DNA from: Parasedimentitalea denitrificans
Lineage (GTDB): Bacteria > Pseudomonadota > Alphaproteobacteria > Rhodobacterales > Rhodobacteraceae
Direction: 5' to 3'
DNA length: 64,000 nucleotides
Assembly (NCBI RefSeq): GCF_011813015.1
Contig: NZ_QHLQ01000019.1
Coordinates: 1 to 64,000, forward strand
Shown: positions 1 to 9,659 of the stretch, one piece after another
Layout: each line of letters starts with the position of its first letter
How positions within the stretch are numbered: position 1 is the first letter of the stretch
Notes under the pieces: generated by a model
Database searches by the model: none
Told to the model about the DNA's origin: nothing
The model's input: the letters and a program-made list of their open reading frames with translations, nothing else
Program-made: the position numbers and the translations under genes

Positions 1-840
1 CCGCAGCGAGGTCGCTCAGAATGTCCGACCCGTCATCCTCGGACGTCTCGTCAATCTCCACCGCGGCCAAACTGCTCAGCGCATCGTCGGAGCTGGTGTC
101 TTCTTCCTCGGCCACTTCCACCGCAGCGAGGTCGCTCAGAATGTCCGACCCGTCATCCTCGGACGTCTCGTCAATCTCCACCGCGGCCAAACTGCTCAGC
201 GCATCGTCGGAGCTGGTATCAACTTCCTCGACCACTTCCACCGCAGCGAGCTCACTCAGGATATCCGCGCCGTCATCCTCGGGCGTCTCGTCAATCTCCA
301 CCTCTGCCAAACTGCTGAGCGCATCGTCAGAACTGGTGTCCTCTTCCTCGGCCACTTCCATCGCGGCAAGGTCACTCAGGATATCCGAACTGTCATCCTC
401 GGGAGTCTCTTCGATCTCCACCGCTGCCAGGCTGCTGAGCGCATCGTCGGAACTGGTGTCCTCTTCCTCGGCCACTTCCATCGCAGCAAGGTCGTTCAGA
501 ATATCCGCGCCGTCATCTTCGGGCGTCTCGTCAATCTCAACCGCTGCCAAACTGCTCAGCGCATCGTCGGAGCTGGTATCCTCTTCCTCGACCACTTCCG
601 TCGCAGCGAGCTCACTCAGGATATCCGCACCGTCATCTTCGGGCGTTTCCTCAATCTCCACCGCTGCCAAACTGCTGAGTGCATCGTCAGAACTGGTGTC
701 TTCTTCCTCAGCCACTTCCATCGCGGCAAGGTCACTCAGAATATCCGACCTGTCATCCTCGGGCGTCTCATCAATCTCCACCGCTGCCAGGCTGCTCAGC
801 GCGTCATCAGAACTGGTGTCAATCTCTTCAACGACGTCCT
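1..840. repeat. seven 120-bp tandem repeats inside tssB2
   Basis: Seven direct repeats with an exact 120-bp period (1-120, 121-240, and so on to 840) encode the 40-residue units of the second TssB. Copies 1 and 2 are nearly identical over 240 bases, which points to recent expansion; the others differ mainly by scattered substitutions. A weaker copy is visible at about 841-960. Because the period is a multiple of three, gain or loss of a unit keeps the reading frame. The array starts at or before the window edge, so the total number of units is unknown. Confidence 0.93.
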
Positions 841-1555
841 GTGCCGCCAAGGCGCTCAACACGTCGGCGCTGTCGTCTTTTGGTTCCTCGGCGACCTCTA
901 CCGACGCAAGGCTGGTCAGGGCCGCGCCAAGGTCATCCGACTTTGCAACTTCCTCTGGTGCGCGGGCACTCAGGTTGGCCAGAATATCGCTACTTTGGTC
1001 AACCTCAGCCTCTGGAAGCTCAACGTCACGTAGGCTGGACAAAGCGGCATCCATCCCTGCCCCAGCGTTTGGCCCATCAGCGGACAAGGCCGACAACAAA
1101 CTGGTATCGCCCAGAATTTTCTCGATCAGCGCCTCGGCTCCGGATTTACCATCCATATAGGCCATCAGATTGCTCAGCTGAGTACGGGCCTCTAGCAGAG
1201 GGGCCAAGGCATCCACTTTGGCGGCAATTGCACCGGGGGAAAAATCGGACATCTTTTCAAATGTCAGGTCAACCGCCAGATTGCCCTCGCCGGTCAATGT
1301 ATTGGGCACGGTAAACGCGGCACGTGGGGCAACAGCTTTCATCCGGTCGTCAAAATTGTCGACGTCGATTTCAAGGAACTTGCGGTCTGCAATGGCCGGT
1401 TGTTCCACCTTGGATTTACCCGTCAGGTCGCTCATCACGCCCATGACAAAGGGCAACTGCACCTTCTTTTCAGCACCGTACAATTCAACGTCATATTCGA
1501 TCTGCACCCGAGGTGCGCGATTGCGAGCAATAAATTTCTGCGAGCTATTCGCCAT
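1..1555 (-). CDS. tssB: second TssB sheath subunit with acidic repeat tail, partial
   Basis: The first ~160 residues are a complete TssB/VipA domain, the small subunit of the contractile T6SS sheath. By eye about four in five positions match the TssB at 12608-13123, and the first 40 residues are almost the same. After that come at least 350 more residues: two degenerate and then seven well-conserved 40-residue repeats. Each repeat is two related 20-residue halves built on DILSDLAAMEV and DALSSLAAVEI, with about 15 Asp/Glu per 40 and almost no Lys/Arg. The frame is open to the left edge, so at least 518 residues are present and the C-terminus is missing. The ATG at 1555 overlaps the stop of the sodium-channel gene by 11 bases and has GGAGAG just upstream, so the two are probably translationally coupled. 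TssB proteins are normally about 160-170 residues, so the tail is exceptional. The TssB domain is certain; the role of the tail is unknown. Confidence 0.9.
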   Translation of the reverse strand, partial: MANSSQKFIARNRAPRVQIEYDVELYGAEKKVQLPFVMGVMSDLTGKSKVEQPAIADRKFLEIDVDNFDDRMKAVAPRAAFTVPNTLTGEGNLAVDLTFEKMSDFSPGAIAAKVDALAPLLEARTQLSNLMAYMDGKSGAEALIEKILGDTSLLSALSADGPNAGAGMDAALSSLRDVELPEAEVDQSSDILANLSARAPEEVAKSDDLGAALTSLASVEVAEEPKDDSADVLSALAAQDVVEEIDTSSDDALSSLAAVEIDETPEDDRSDILSDLAAMEVAEEEDTSSDDALSSLAAVEIEETPEDDGADILSELAATEVVEEEDTSSDDALSSLAAVEIDETPEDDGADILNDLAAMEVAEEEDTSSDDALSSLAAVEIEETPEDDSSDILSDLAAMEVAEEEDTSSDDALSSLAEVEIDETPEDDGADILSELAAVEVVEEVDTSSDDALSSLAAVEIDETSEDDGSDILSDLAAVEVAEEEDTSSDDALSSLAAVEIDETSEDDGSDILSDLAA

Positions 1556-2396
1556 TCGACTCTCCTCGTGCGGCTGCAAGTTCTGCGCGTAGAGATCGGA
1601 TCTCGTCACGCAATTCCGTCACATGCTCGTCGACAATATCCGTTTCTGACCGCACCAATTCGCGCAGCTTTTCAAACTCGGCCTCGGCGTCATCCTCCAC
1701 TGCGGTCTGCATGGTGTTGACCAGCAAACCGATGAACAAATTCAACACCGAAAACGCAGTAATCACAATGAAGGGCACAAAGAAAACCCAGGCCATCGGG
1801 AATTCGATCATCACTGGCCGCACGATCCCCATCGACCAGCTTTCCAGCGTCATGATCTGGAACAATGAATACAGTGACCGCCCCAGGGTTCCGAACCATT
1901 CGTCAAACGTCGCGCCGTACATCAGCGTCGCCATCACCGCAAAGACGTAATAGACAATCGACAGCATCACGATGACCGCGCCCATACCGGGTAAGGCATC
2001 CAACAATGCCTGCACCACCGCCCGCATCTGCGGCACCACCGACAGCAGTCGTAGGGCGCGTAGAACACGCAGCCCCCGCAGCGCTGACAGCCCCCGCGTG
2101 TCGGGCAAAAAGCCAATCGAAACCACAATAAAATCAAAGATATTCCAGGCCGAGGCAAAGAACCGCCAACCATAGGCGAACAGCTTTAGCACCAGCTCGG
2201 CAACAAATATCGCCAACACAGTGCGGTCAATCACCGACAGCAACCCACCGATCTGGTCGGTCACCGTAGACGACGTGCTAAGCCCAAGTGTGATCGCATT
2301 GAAAATGATTACGCCAAGGATTGTATTCCTGACGCTAGCACGTTCCACAAATTCCCGCGCGCGATCTCTCATTCCTAACTCTGGCTTGGCTTCCAT
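1545..2396 (-). CDS. voltage-gated sodium channel, NaChBac/NavSp type
   Basis: A six-helix single-domain cation channel of about 283 residues. The S4 voltage sensor has regularly spaced arginines (around residues 101-116, RGLRVLRALR). The pore loop has the TLESWS selectivity filter (about 183-188) typical of bacterial sodium channels. A charged helical tail after S6 (about 235-280) fits the C-terminal tetramerising coiled coil of the family. I prefer the ATG at 2396 because GGGAGAG lies about 11 bases upstream; an in-frame GTG at 2408 overlaps that site. The gene sits inside the T6SS operon, between a membrane protein of unknown function and the second tssB, and its last bases carry the tssB2 ribosome site. 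Family assignment is firm. A link to secretion is inferred from position only. Confidence 0.93.
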   Translation of the reverse strand: MEAKPELGMRDRAREFVERASVRNTILGVIIFNAITLGLSTSSTVTDQIGGLLSVIDRTVLAIFVAELVLKLFAYGWRFFASAWNIFDFIVVSIGFLPDTRGLSALRGLRVLRALRLLSVVPQMRAVVQALLDALPGMGAVIVMLSIVYYVFAVMATLMYGATFDEWFGTLGRSLYSLFQIMTLESWSMGIVRPVMIEFPMAWVFFVPFIVITAFSVLNLFIGLLVNTMQTAVEDDAEAEFEKLRELVRSETDIVDEHVTELRDEIRSLRAELAAARGESNGE

Positions 2397-2435
2397 TTGC
2401 TGTTGCACTCTCCCGGGTATCCCTTTGTTGCAGCT

Positions 2436-3533
2436 TTAAAAAGCTTTGACCGCAGATGATGACACATCAGCGGCGTTCTTGAAGAAATCAGCCCACTTGT
2501 TGGGGGAGTCGAGAGAGGGTGCCTTCTTGGGTTGCGCTTTGATTAGATCTTCCTTGGCCTTTTTCAGCGCCGCCAGCACATCCGAGGGTTTTCCGCCCAA
2601 CTGCGTTTCGAATTTCAGCAGTTCTGATTGGCCTTTTTCCAGATCTTTACGGGCCTGCTGAATTTTCTTGTCTCCACTTTTGTCGCCGTCCAGCTTGGTT
2701 ATGGCAGTAGAAAATTCCTGTTTCATCTGCCCGACCTTCAGGGTCATTGCCTCGTGGTTTTTGTTGGCGGCTTCAATCGCTGTCAGCGCCTTGTTGATCG
2801 CCTTTTCTGCATTGCTAACCTCATCGGCTGCGATCGCAACATTTGCCCGATATTGTTTGGCATATTCGGCGATATCCTTGGCCGTAGAAATCACCAGCGA
2901 CACCGATTTGGTCAATAACGCCACTGCGCCAACAATTGTTGCTGCCAACAACGGTGCCGCAGCACCGGCGGTGGCAACAGTTGCAACAACTGCAAATGCA
3001 ATGGCAGTGGCCACAACGACGAACTTGATGACAGTCCAGATCAGTTTGCCATGGTCTTTCTTTAGCTTTGACCCTTCCTGAATTTTTTTGCAGCCCGCCT
3101 CGTGGGCCGGTTTGGTCAGCTTACCAATGGCATCCTGATACAGTTTTTGCGCTTCTGCCGCGATTTTCACTAGTTCATTCTTCTTGAACGCGTTCATCTC
3201 GTCCGAAGCTTTTTCCACCTGTTTGCCAGTCGGCGGGGTCTTGGCGTATTTCTTGGTAAAGGCCTTCTCCATCGACATCATTTCTTTTTCGATGCCATCC
3301 AGAAGCTTTTGAATAGCTTTCAAAAGGCCCGCCATAGCCTTTTTATAGGCGAGCTGAATCGCCTTGCCGACCACTACAAGATATGAACTTTTGCTCGTGT
3401 CACTGATTTTTGTCAGACCAGAGTTTGTCCAGCTGAAGGTGGCATCCGCCTTCAGCTCGACATATTTCTTTGCGCTGGTCATCTTCATCTTTTCAACGAC
3501 TTTGTAGCCGCTCGCTTCCATAACAAACTGCAT
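2436..3533 (-). CDS. helical membrane protein of unknown function in T6SS operon
   Basis: About 365 residues that I do not recognise as a named family. The N-terminal ~60 residues look beta-rich; the rest is Lys/Ala/Glu-rich helix with coiled-coil character. A long hydrophobic stretch (about residues 165-220, rich in Val/Ala/Ile) could form a two-helix membrane hairpin. The ATG at 3533 is preferred over an in-frame TTG at 3554 because AAAGGG lies 7 bases upstream. It follows clpV directly in the T6SS operon. A charged helical protein with a central hydrophobic hairpin in this position could be a pore-forming effector or an accessory membrane protein. Neither is shown by a motif, and no adjacent immunity gene is obvious unless the sodium-channel gene or an off-window gene serves. 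Confidence 0.8.
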   Translation of the reverse strand: MQFVMEASGYKVVEKMKMTSAKKYVELKADATFSWTNSGLTKISDTSKSSYLVVVGKAIQLAYKKAMAGLLKAIQKLLDGIEKEMMSMEKAFTKKYAKTPPTGKQVEKASDEMNAFKKNELVKIAAEAQKLYQDAIGKLTKPAHEAGCKKIQEGSKLKKDHGKLIWTVIKFVVVATAIAFAVVATVATAGAAAPLLAATIVGAVALLTKSVSLVISTAKDIAEYAKQYRANVAIAADEVSNAEKAINKALTAIEAANKNHEAMTLKVGQMKQEFSTAITKLDGDKSGDKKIQQARKDLEKGQSELLKFETQLGGKPSDVLAALKKAKEDLIKAQPKKAPSLDSPNKWADFFKNAADVSSSAVKAF

Positions 3534-3550
3534 TGAGTAACCCTTTAAAA

Positions 3551-6259
3551 TCAATCAAATGAATAGCTGAACTCACCGTCTGTTATATCGATCGCCACCT
3601 TCTCGACCTCTTTGCCCTCCATTAGGCGGCGCAGGAATTCGGCCGAGATGTCAGGCAGCATGGTGTTTGTCACAATCGCGTCGATCATGCGGCCGCCGGA
3701 CTCAAGCTCTTGGCAACGTTCGACGATCTTATCGACCACTGCATCGCTGTACTCGAACGGCACGTTGTGTGACTCCATCACCCGTTTCTTGATCCGGTTC
3801 AGCTGCAGCACAGTGATCTTGGCGATCATATCCGGGCTAAGCGGGTAATACGGAATGGTAACCAGACGCCCGAGCAACGCCGCTGGGAAGATTTTCAGCA
3901 GCGGATCGCGCAGCGCCTTGGCGATGCCTTCGGGTTCCGGCAGCAATTCGGGGTCACTACACAGATCCATGATCAAATCAGACCCGGCATTCGAGGTCAG
4001 CAGGATCAGGGTGTTCTTGAAATCAATGACCCGGCCCTCGCCATCCTCCATCACGCCCTTATCGAACACCTGGAAGAAAATCTCGTGCACGTCGGGGTGG
4101 GCTTTTTCAACTTCGTCCAACAAAACAACCGAGTATGGCTTACGCCGAACGGCCTCAGTCAGCACGCCGCCTTCGCCGTAACCGACATAACCCGGAGGCG
4201 CACCTTTCAGGCTGCTGACAGTGTGGGCCTCTTGGTATTCGGACATGTTGATGGTGATGACGTTCTGTTCGCCACCATACAGCACCTCGGCCAGCGCCAA
4301 TGCGGTTTCGGTTTTACCGACACCACTGGTCCCGGCCAGCATGAACACGCCAATTGGTTTCGACGGGTTGTCCAACCCTGCACGCGAAGTCTGAATGCGC
4401 TTGGCAATCATCTTCATCGCGTGATCCTGTCCGATCACCCGTTTGGCCAGATGCTCTTCCAGATGCAGAATGGTGTCGATTTCGTCGCTGACCATGCGAC
4501 CCACCGGAATACCGGTCCAGTCACCAACCACCGATGCAACCGCCTGATGATCTACAATCGGCAGGATCAGCGGGCTTTCTGCTTGCAGGGTTTCCAGCTC
4601 GGCGTTTTTGTCCTTGAGCTGCTGCATCAGATCAGCGCGTGCCTCGTCGTCCAACGGGCTATCGCCGGCCTCTTCCTCAGTTTCGGCGGGTGCGTCCACT
4701 GGCGCCGCGCCTTCGCGCAGTTTGGCGCGCAGATCCAGGATCTCTTCGACAACAGCCTTCTCTGCATCCCAACGTTCGGTCAGACCAACCAGCCGTTCTT
4801 CCTCGGCTGTTTTAGCAGTCTCAACCGCCTCGCGCCGGTCAGTGACCTCGTAACCTGCAGTTTCATCACGACCGATGATAAGCAGTTCCGTGGTCAGAGC
4901 CTCAATCCGGCGCTGACAGTCGTCAACCTCGGCAGGAACAGCGTGCTGACTAACAGCAACCCGTGCACAGGCGGTATCCAGCAAGCTGACCGATTTATCC
5001 GGCAGTTGCCGCGCAGGAATATACCGCGCCGACAGGGTGACCGCAGCTTCGATACCTTCGTCCAACACCTGCACCCGGTGGTGTTTTTCCAACATCGAAG
5101 CAATGCCACGCATCATCAGCGTAGCCTTTGGGATACTCGGCTCATCCACCTGCACCACTTGGAAACGCCGGGTCAGCGCCGGGTCTTTTTCGATGTATTT
5201 CTTATACTCCGCCCAAGTCGTCGCACCGATGGTCCGCAGGGTTCCGCGCGCTAGCGCTGGTTTCAGCAGGTTCGCCGCATCGCCAGTACCGGCAGCCCCC
5301 CCTGCCCCAACCAGAGTGTGGGTTTCATCGACAAACATCACAATCGGCGTATCGCTGGACTGCACCTCGTCAATCACCTGACGCAGACGGTTTTCAAATT
5401 CGCCCTTCATGCTGGCCCCAGCCTGCAACAGGCCCACGTCCAGCATCAGCAACCGCACGTCATGCAGCGCTGGCGGTACGTCACCACGAGCAATCCGCAG
5501 CGCAAAACCTTCGACCACGGCTGTTTTACCAACACCCGCTTCACCGGTCAGGATTGGGTTGTTCTGACGGCGGCGCATCAGCACATCGACGATCTGGCGG
5601 ATCTCTTCATCCCGGCCAACGATCGGGTCAATCTCGCCATTGCGGGCCTGCTCGGTCATGTCGGTGCAATATTGCTCCAACGCTTCGCCTTTGCCCATGG
5701 CAGCCGGCGCCATCGCATCCGAGGCCTCGCCCGGTGCAGCCCCACCACCCGTGGTCGAGCCATCCTGCGCGCCCATGCTATCCTCGGGCGAACCATCTGT
5801 GATTGAATTGAAATTATCGGCCAGATCATCCGGTCCAATGCTGGCCAGTTCCGGCGACATCGACGTCAGGATATTGCGCAGGGCTGGTGTTTTCAGCATC
5901 CCAAGCAGCAGATAACCACTGCGCACCTGGTTGGCCGAGTACAGCAACGAGCCCCAAACCCAACCGCGTTCCATCGCATCCATCAGGTGGTCAGACAGAT
6001 CCGAAATCGTCGACGCCCCACGCGGCAGCATATCCAGCGCCCGTGTCATCTCGGCAGCGATCTTGCCTGGGTCCAGATTGTAATGGTCGATAATCCGGTG
6101 CAGATCGCTGTCTTGACCCGCAAGGATCTGATGCATCCAGTGCACCAGCTCAACATAAGGATTGCCCCGCATCTTACAGAATACGGTTGCACTTTCGACG
6201 GCTTGATATCCCAGTTTATTCAGTTTCCCGAACAAGGACACACGGCTGATCTCGGTCAT
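3551..6259 (-). CDS. tssH: T6SS sheath-disassembly ATPase ClpV (TssH)
   Basis: A 902-residue AAA+ unfoldase of the ClpB/ClpV class that recycles the contracted TssBC sheath. The N-domain (1-150) is followed by a Gly/Ala-rich linker (about 155-190). NBD1 has Walker A GEAGVGKT (239-246) and Walker [10 protein letters not shown] coiled-coil middle region follows, with an acidic insert (around [13 protein letters not shown]). NBD2 has Walker A GTSGVGKT and Walker [10 protein letters not shown]. Length and order are normal for TssH. The start is ATG at 6259, one base from the tssG stop, so the genes are tightly packed. Because the operon makes two TssB types, this ClpV may have to handle both; that is inference. 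Confidence 0.97.
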   Translation of the reverse strand: MTEISRVSLFGKLNKLGYQAVESATVFCKMRGNPYVELVHWMHQILAGQDSDLHRIIDHYNLDPGKIAAEMTRALDMLPRGASTISDLSDHLMDAMERGWVWGSLLYSANQVRSGYLLLGMLKTPALRNILTSMSPELASIGPDDLADNFNSITDGSPEDSMGAQDGSTTGGGAAPGEASDAMAPAAMGKGEALEQYCTDMTEQARNGEIDPIVGRDEEIRQIVDVLMRRRQNNPILTGEAGVGKTAVVEGFALRIARGDVPPALHDVRLLMLDVGLLQAGASMKGEFENRLRQVIDEVQSSDTPIVMFVDETHTLVGAGGAAGTGDAANLLKPALARGTLRTIGATTWAEYKKYIEKDPALTRRFQVVQVDEPSIPKATLMMRGIASMLEKHHRVQVLDEGIEAAVTLSARYIPARQLPDKSVSLLDTACARVAVSQHAVPAEVDDCQRRIEALTTELLIIGRDETAGYEVTDRREAVETAKTAEEERLVGLTERWDAEKAVVEEILDLRAKLREGAAPVDAPAETEEEAGDSPLDDEARADLMQQLKDKNAELETLQAESPLILPIVDHQAVASVVGDWTGIPVGRMVSDEIDTILHLEEHLAKRVIGQDHAMKMIAKRIQTSRAGLDNPSKPIGVFMLAGTSGVGKTETALALAEVLYGGEQNVITINMSEYQEAHTVSSLKGAPPGYVGYGEGGVLTEAVRRKPYSVVLLDEVEKAHPDVHEIFFQVFDKGVMEDGEGRVIDFKNTLILLTSNAGSDLIMDLCSDPELLPEPEGIAKALRDPLLKIFPAALLGRLVTIPYYPLSPDMIAKITVLQLNRIKKRVMESHNVPFEYSDAVVDKIVERCQELESGGRMIDAIVTNTMLPDISAEFLRRLMEGKEVEKVAIDITDGEFSYSFD

Positions 6260-6260
6260 G

Positions 6261-7319
6261 TCAAATACCTCCCTTTAAACTTTCTTCCTGCACAGCCCCA
6301 AGGCTTGGATACAGGTACAAATCATCAACATCTGGACGCTCGGCATCGGGATCTGGTCGACTGCCGATCCAAGACGTGTGGCCCAACTGAGTGGTGCCGC
6401 CCAAACTGGCGCGCGGCACCTGATCGCCGGCCAACACCAGATTGACGTCCCAATCCAGAACGTCGCCAATGTAAGACCGTACAATATCCCGCATCCGGCT
6501 TAGGGCCGGACCGCCGGGTAGTAATCGTTCATAATCGGCCAGACTTAGCGGGCCGATCCGCAAGCGAAACTTGGCGCTGCGGCTCCAGACTTTTTCACCA
6601 ATGCTGGTGGATTGACCCAGACCCCCGGCCATACCCAACTGCCACTGATCATCCGGTTCCAGATCCAGCCAGCTGCCAATATATTCCTGCAACTGCACTG
6701 GCACGTCAAAAAAGGCTGATAGGATAGACACCAAACCTTCGGGGTTTTTGACCTCTTGCCCCAGATGTCCGGCAAAATGCATCTTGGACATGTCCGGCAT
6801 CGCGTCACGGCCCAGTAGATTGTCACCGTTATACCCCGACAGAGACGCCACTTTGCGGGCCATCGGGTCTTCATCGCGATCGAAACTGACGGCCGGCTGA
6901 CCCTGCGCCCATGCCCGGTACATCAGCCCCATCATCCGATGGGTCAGCATGTCGGCAAATCCGACAATGGTCGGGTCGCGGTGGTTACGTTTGCGATCGC
7001 GGGCGTATTCCGTCAGGTGCAGCGGCAATGGCCCCTGCGGGCCAAACAGGCCAAAGAACCGATTGGTCAACCGCGCGGGCTGGTCGCCCTGTGGTGGGGT
7101 GAAATTCGCAATTGTATTGGGAGGGAACGCCAGTTCGGCCTCTTGACCAAGACGCAGTTTGTCCTGCCGCGGACGACGGCTCTCGCCCAGACGCGGTGCA
7201 TCGGCGTAGTGGGCTTCCAAGATCCTGAGCGCCTGGAAAATATGATGCTTCCCAGGGTTTTCGACCAGTCGGTCGAAATGGCTCAGATCACCCGGCCCAG
7301 ACCTTTCTCCGGTCGCCAT
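6261..7319 (-). CDS. tssG: T6SS baseplate protein TssG
   Basis: 352 residues of the TssG/ImpH/VasB family, a wedge component of the T6SS baseplate that binds TssF and TssE. Typical family features are the N-terminal FQALRILE region, the FFGLFGPQGPLPLHLTEY stretch and the later GRDAMPD segment. The ATG at 7319 has GGGGA upstream and overlaps the end of tssF by 37 bases, consistent with coupled translation. No missing region is apparent. Confidence 0.95.
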   Translation of the reverse strand: MATGERSGPGDLSHFDRLVENPGKHHIFQALRILEAHYADAPRLGESRRPRQDKLRLGQEAELAFPPNTIANFTPPQGDQPARLTNRFFGLFGPQGPLPLHLTEYARDRKRNHRDPTIVGFADMLTHRMMGLMYRAWAQGQPAVSFDRDEDPMARKVASLSGYNGDNLLGRDAMPDMSKMHFAGHLGQEVKNPEGLVSILSAFFDVPVQLQEYIGSWLDLEPDDQWQLGMAGGLGQSTSIGEKVWSRSAKFRLRIGPLSLADYERLLPGGPALSRMRDIVRSYIGDVLDWDVNLVLAGDQVPRASLGGTTQLGHTSWIGSRPDPDAERPDVDDLYLYPSLGAVQEESLKGGI

Positions 7320-9160
7320 CTGGCAATTTCCCCGCGTTTTTCAGTTGTTAGAACCGTTTCAGTAAATGAGTTGATGGTAGAGTAGCGACGCAAGAACCGT
7401 TCCAGAACGGCACCAAGCGCATAGATGTTGCTGCCCTCGAAGAAGCTTTCGTCAAAGCCCAGAGTGACCTCGATCCCCCGTACCGCAGTCGACAGAACTT
7501 CGTCGCTCATCCGGCGCACAATGGGGCGCGTAGAAATCGACACGATGCCTTCCATCTGCTTTTCGGTCACCCGATTGCCCAATGGCGCATAAAGCCCGAC
7601 CAGTTCACGCAGCGCCGCAGCAGACTGCCCCTTGCCGGTTTCGGTGATCGAGGCGTAGTTCAGGCTAAGGTGTGAGATCAGCCGCCAAGCGGTATCTCCC
7701 TGCGCCAGCGTTGGACGGGGTCGCGTCGGAGAGACTGGCAGAGTGATAGATGTCACCGGCCCGCCTTCAGGCAGGTGGAACACATTTTCATCACCTGTGG
7801 CCAGCAGCATCGGCAAATCACGGTTTGTACATAACGCTCTGACCGCCAACTGTTCCAGGTCAGCCGAGTATGGCGCCTGTGTTCGGTCCACCAATGTCAG
7901 ATAGGTCTCGGACCCAAGGTAGGAACTGCGCACCCCGCGCAACCGCTCCTTTTCAGATCGCTGCCGCATCCGCCGCTTTAGGGTGTAATATGCCGGAAAC
8001 GTCTCACCCGATGCGGTGAAATCAGTGGCCGAATAAAACGGGCGGAAAATCACATCATCTTCGCCCTCGCCACTGATACCGGTGACGTTTTTCAGGCTGT
8101 AGATTTCAAAATCCAACCCGGCCGTTCGGTTAGGAACAACATGATGCTCGGTGTCATGAGGCGCGATCTGCACCCGGTCGCAGCGCTTTTCGAACAGGTT
8201 GATCGCAGGAACGGCATTCAGCGTAAACACTTCGGGCGATACAACCGTGGCAACCTCGCTCATGCCTTCGCGCAGCAGGATGTAGATATCCACTTCAGGC
8301 CCTTTGGCCCGTTCCAACGCCTGATGCAGCCCCTGCAGTTCAACAAAGCGGAACCGTTCGGGCATCGCAAAGAATTCTTGTAACAGGCGATAGCCGTCAA
8401 ACACCTGTCGTGGAGTTGGCAACAGCGCCTCGTCTGCTTCGAACCCACGCTGCACAATCCGCCCCTCTGGCAACGGCAAATGCCAGTCGGCCCGCCGGTC
8501 AGTGGATCGCGCAACCAGCCCCTGCACCTGAGTGCACAGCAGTTCCAGCAACGGCCAGCTATTGCCTGCCTCATTGCTGAGATACAGCGTCAGATTATCC
8601 ATCGCGAGATCCGAGATCGCCTCGCCATCGCTGCGGCGCAGACGGATCCGAATACCAGCACGGGCACTTGTACCGCCTGCCACACCAGCGGCCACCAGTT
8701 CGCCGCGTCCATCGATATACTCGGCCTCGGTGATTTCGATCGGCCACATGGTCATTTCAGTGGCAGTGCGGAATTCGCAGGCGGTTTGTTCCCCCTCGGT
8801 CAGGCGGCTGCGCAGAACAGAATGACGCGGCAGGACATAACCGCTTTTGACTGCCGAATTGGTAACGTCCGGCTTAAAGGCGGCAATCATCATCGACGGT
8901 GTCGGCGCTAGATAGTGGGGGTAGATAATTTCCAGCAGGTTCGACGTGAAATTTGGATATTGCAGCTGTAATTCCAGCTGCACCCGCGCCGACAGAAACG
9001 CCACCCCTTCGAGCAGGCGTTCTACATAGGGGTCAAGAACTTCGACCCCTTCCATACCCAGACGCGAGGCAATTTTTGGATAAGCGGCGGCAAACTCTCC
9101 GCCCATATCGCGCAGATAGTTTAGTTCGTTTTCATAGTGTTCAAGAAGCCGAGTATCCAA
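7283..9160 (-). CDS. tssF: T6SS baseplate protein TssF
   Basis: About 625 residues of the TssF/ImpG/VasA family, the major baseplate wedge protein. The N-terminus (LLEHYENELNYLRDMGGEFA) is the usual family opening and YPHYLAPTPSM lies nearby. I choose the TTG at 9160: AAGGGGG stands 7 bases upstream, whereas the longer TTG at 9184 lies before that site and inside tssE. The start nearly touches the tssE stop (9162). TTG starts are uncommon and may lower expression relative to neighbours. Confidence 0.95.
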   Translation of the reverse strand: MDTRLLEHYENELNYLRDMGGEFAAAYPKIASRLGMEGVEVLDPYVERLLEGVAFLSARVQLELQLQYPNFTSNLLEIIYPHYLAPTPSMMIAAFKPDVTNSAVKSGYVLPRHSVLRSRLTEGEQTACEFRTATEMTMWPIEITEAEYIDGRGELVAAGVAGGTSARAGIRIRLRRSDGEAISDLAMDNLTLYLSNEAGNSWPLLELLCTQVQGLVARSTDRRADWHLPLPEGRIVQRGFEADEALLPTPRQVFDGYRLLQEFFAMPERFRFVELQGLHQALERAKGPEVDIYILLREGMSEVATVVSPEVFTLNAVPAINLFEKRCDRVQIAPHDTEHHVVPNRTAGLDFEIYSLKNVTGISGEGEDDVIFRPFYSATDFTASGETFPAYYTLKRRMRQRSEKERLRGVRSSYLGSETYLTLVDRTQAPYSADLEQLAVRALCTNRDLPMLLATGDENVFHLPEGGPVTSITLPVSPTRPRPTLAQGDTAWRLISHLSLNYASITETGKGQSAAALRELVGLYAPLGNRVTEKQMEGIVSISTRPIVRRMSDEVLSTAVRGIEVTLGFDESFFEGSNIYALGAVLERFLRRYSTINSFTETVLTTEKRGEIARWRPEKGLGRVI

Positions 9161-9161
9161 G

Positions 9162-9659
9162 CTACAGCCCCCTTTCCACAGCAACTTCTCCGGTGGTCAA
9201 ATCAACCTTGCTGCGCAGGAATAATTCCAACGGCATCGGCTGCGCCCACATGTCGGCGCGGATATCCAGACCAACGGTCATTTTGGTGTCATCAGTTTCA
9301 CCGCTCAGCAGAACATCAACCGATCCTTCAATGATACGCGGCTCAAAGTTAGAAATCGCCTGCTCTATCGAGCGACGAATGGCCTCGGATTTTTCCATCG
9401 TGGAATATTCGCCCGCCACTTCGCCCAAGCCGTAGTTAACCACTGATCTGGCCACTGACGGAAACTGTTCGGCATCAAAATGCGATTCAGCATTGTGGGT
9501 ATTCAACAGCCAGGACAGATCACGCTGGATGATCTCACGAAGGCGGTTCAAATCAATGACTCGGGATTCCCGCGTTTCCTTCAGGCTGCCCGGCTCCTGA
9601 TCTGTCAGCCGGTCCAGCAATGAAGGTTGCAGGCGTTCGCCGATAGTCTTGTCAGCCAT
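9162..9659 (-). CDS. tssE: T6SS baseplate protein TssE (gp25-like)
   Basis: About 165 residues of the TssE/gp25-like lysozyme family, a baseplate component needed for sheath assembly. The opening IGERLQPSLLDRL and the central SVVNYGLGE are typical. The start is the ATG at 9659 (MADKTIGERL) with AAGAGG upstream; an ORF extension of seven residues lacks a ribosome site. The start overlaps the tagJ stop by 8 bases. Confidence 0.94.
   Translation of the reverse strand: MADKTIGERLQPSLLDRLTDQEPGSLKETRESRVIDLNRLREIIQRDLSWLLNTHNAESHFDAEQFPSVARSVVNYGLGEVAGEYSTMEKSEAIRRSIEQAISNFEPRIIEGSVDVLLSGETDDTKMTVGLDIRADMWAQPMPLELFLRSKVDLTTGEVAVERGL

Noticed and set aside
1-840. Regular repeats that might be taken for a CRISPR array
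   Set aside because: The period is 120 bp with no unique spacers; the whole unit repeats and is coding.
21-1160. A long Ser-rich open frame on the plus strand (379 codons) across the repeat array
   Set aside because: It is the antisense shadow of the minus-strand TssB repeats; the minus frame has a clear TssB domain and a ribosome site.
4085-5254. A 389-codon plus-strand frame opposite clpV
   Set aside because: Shadow of tssH; no motif, and composition follows the opposite strand.
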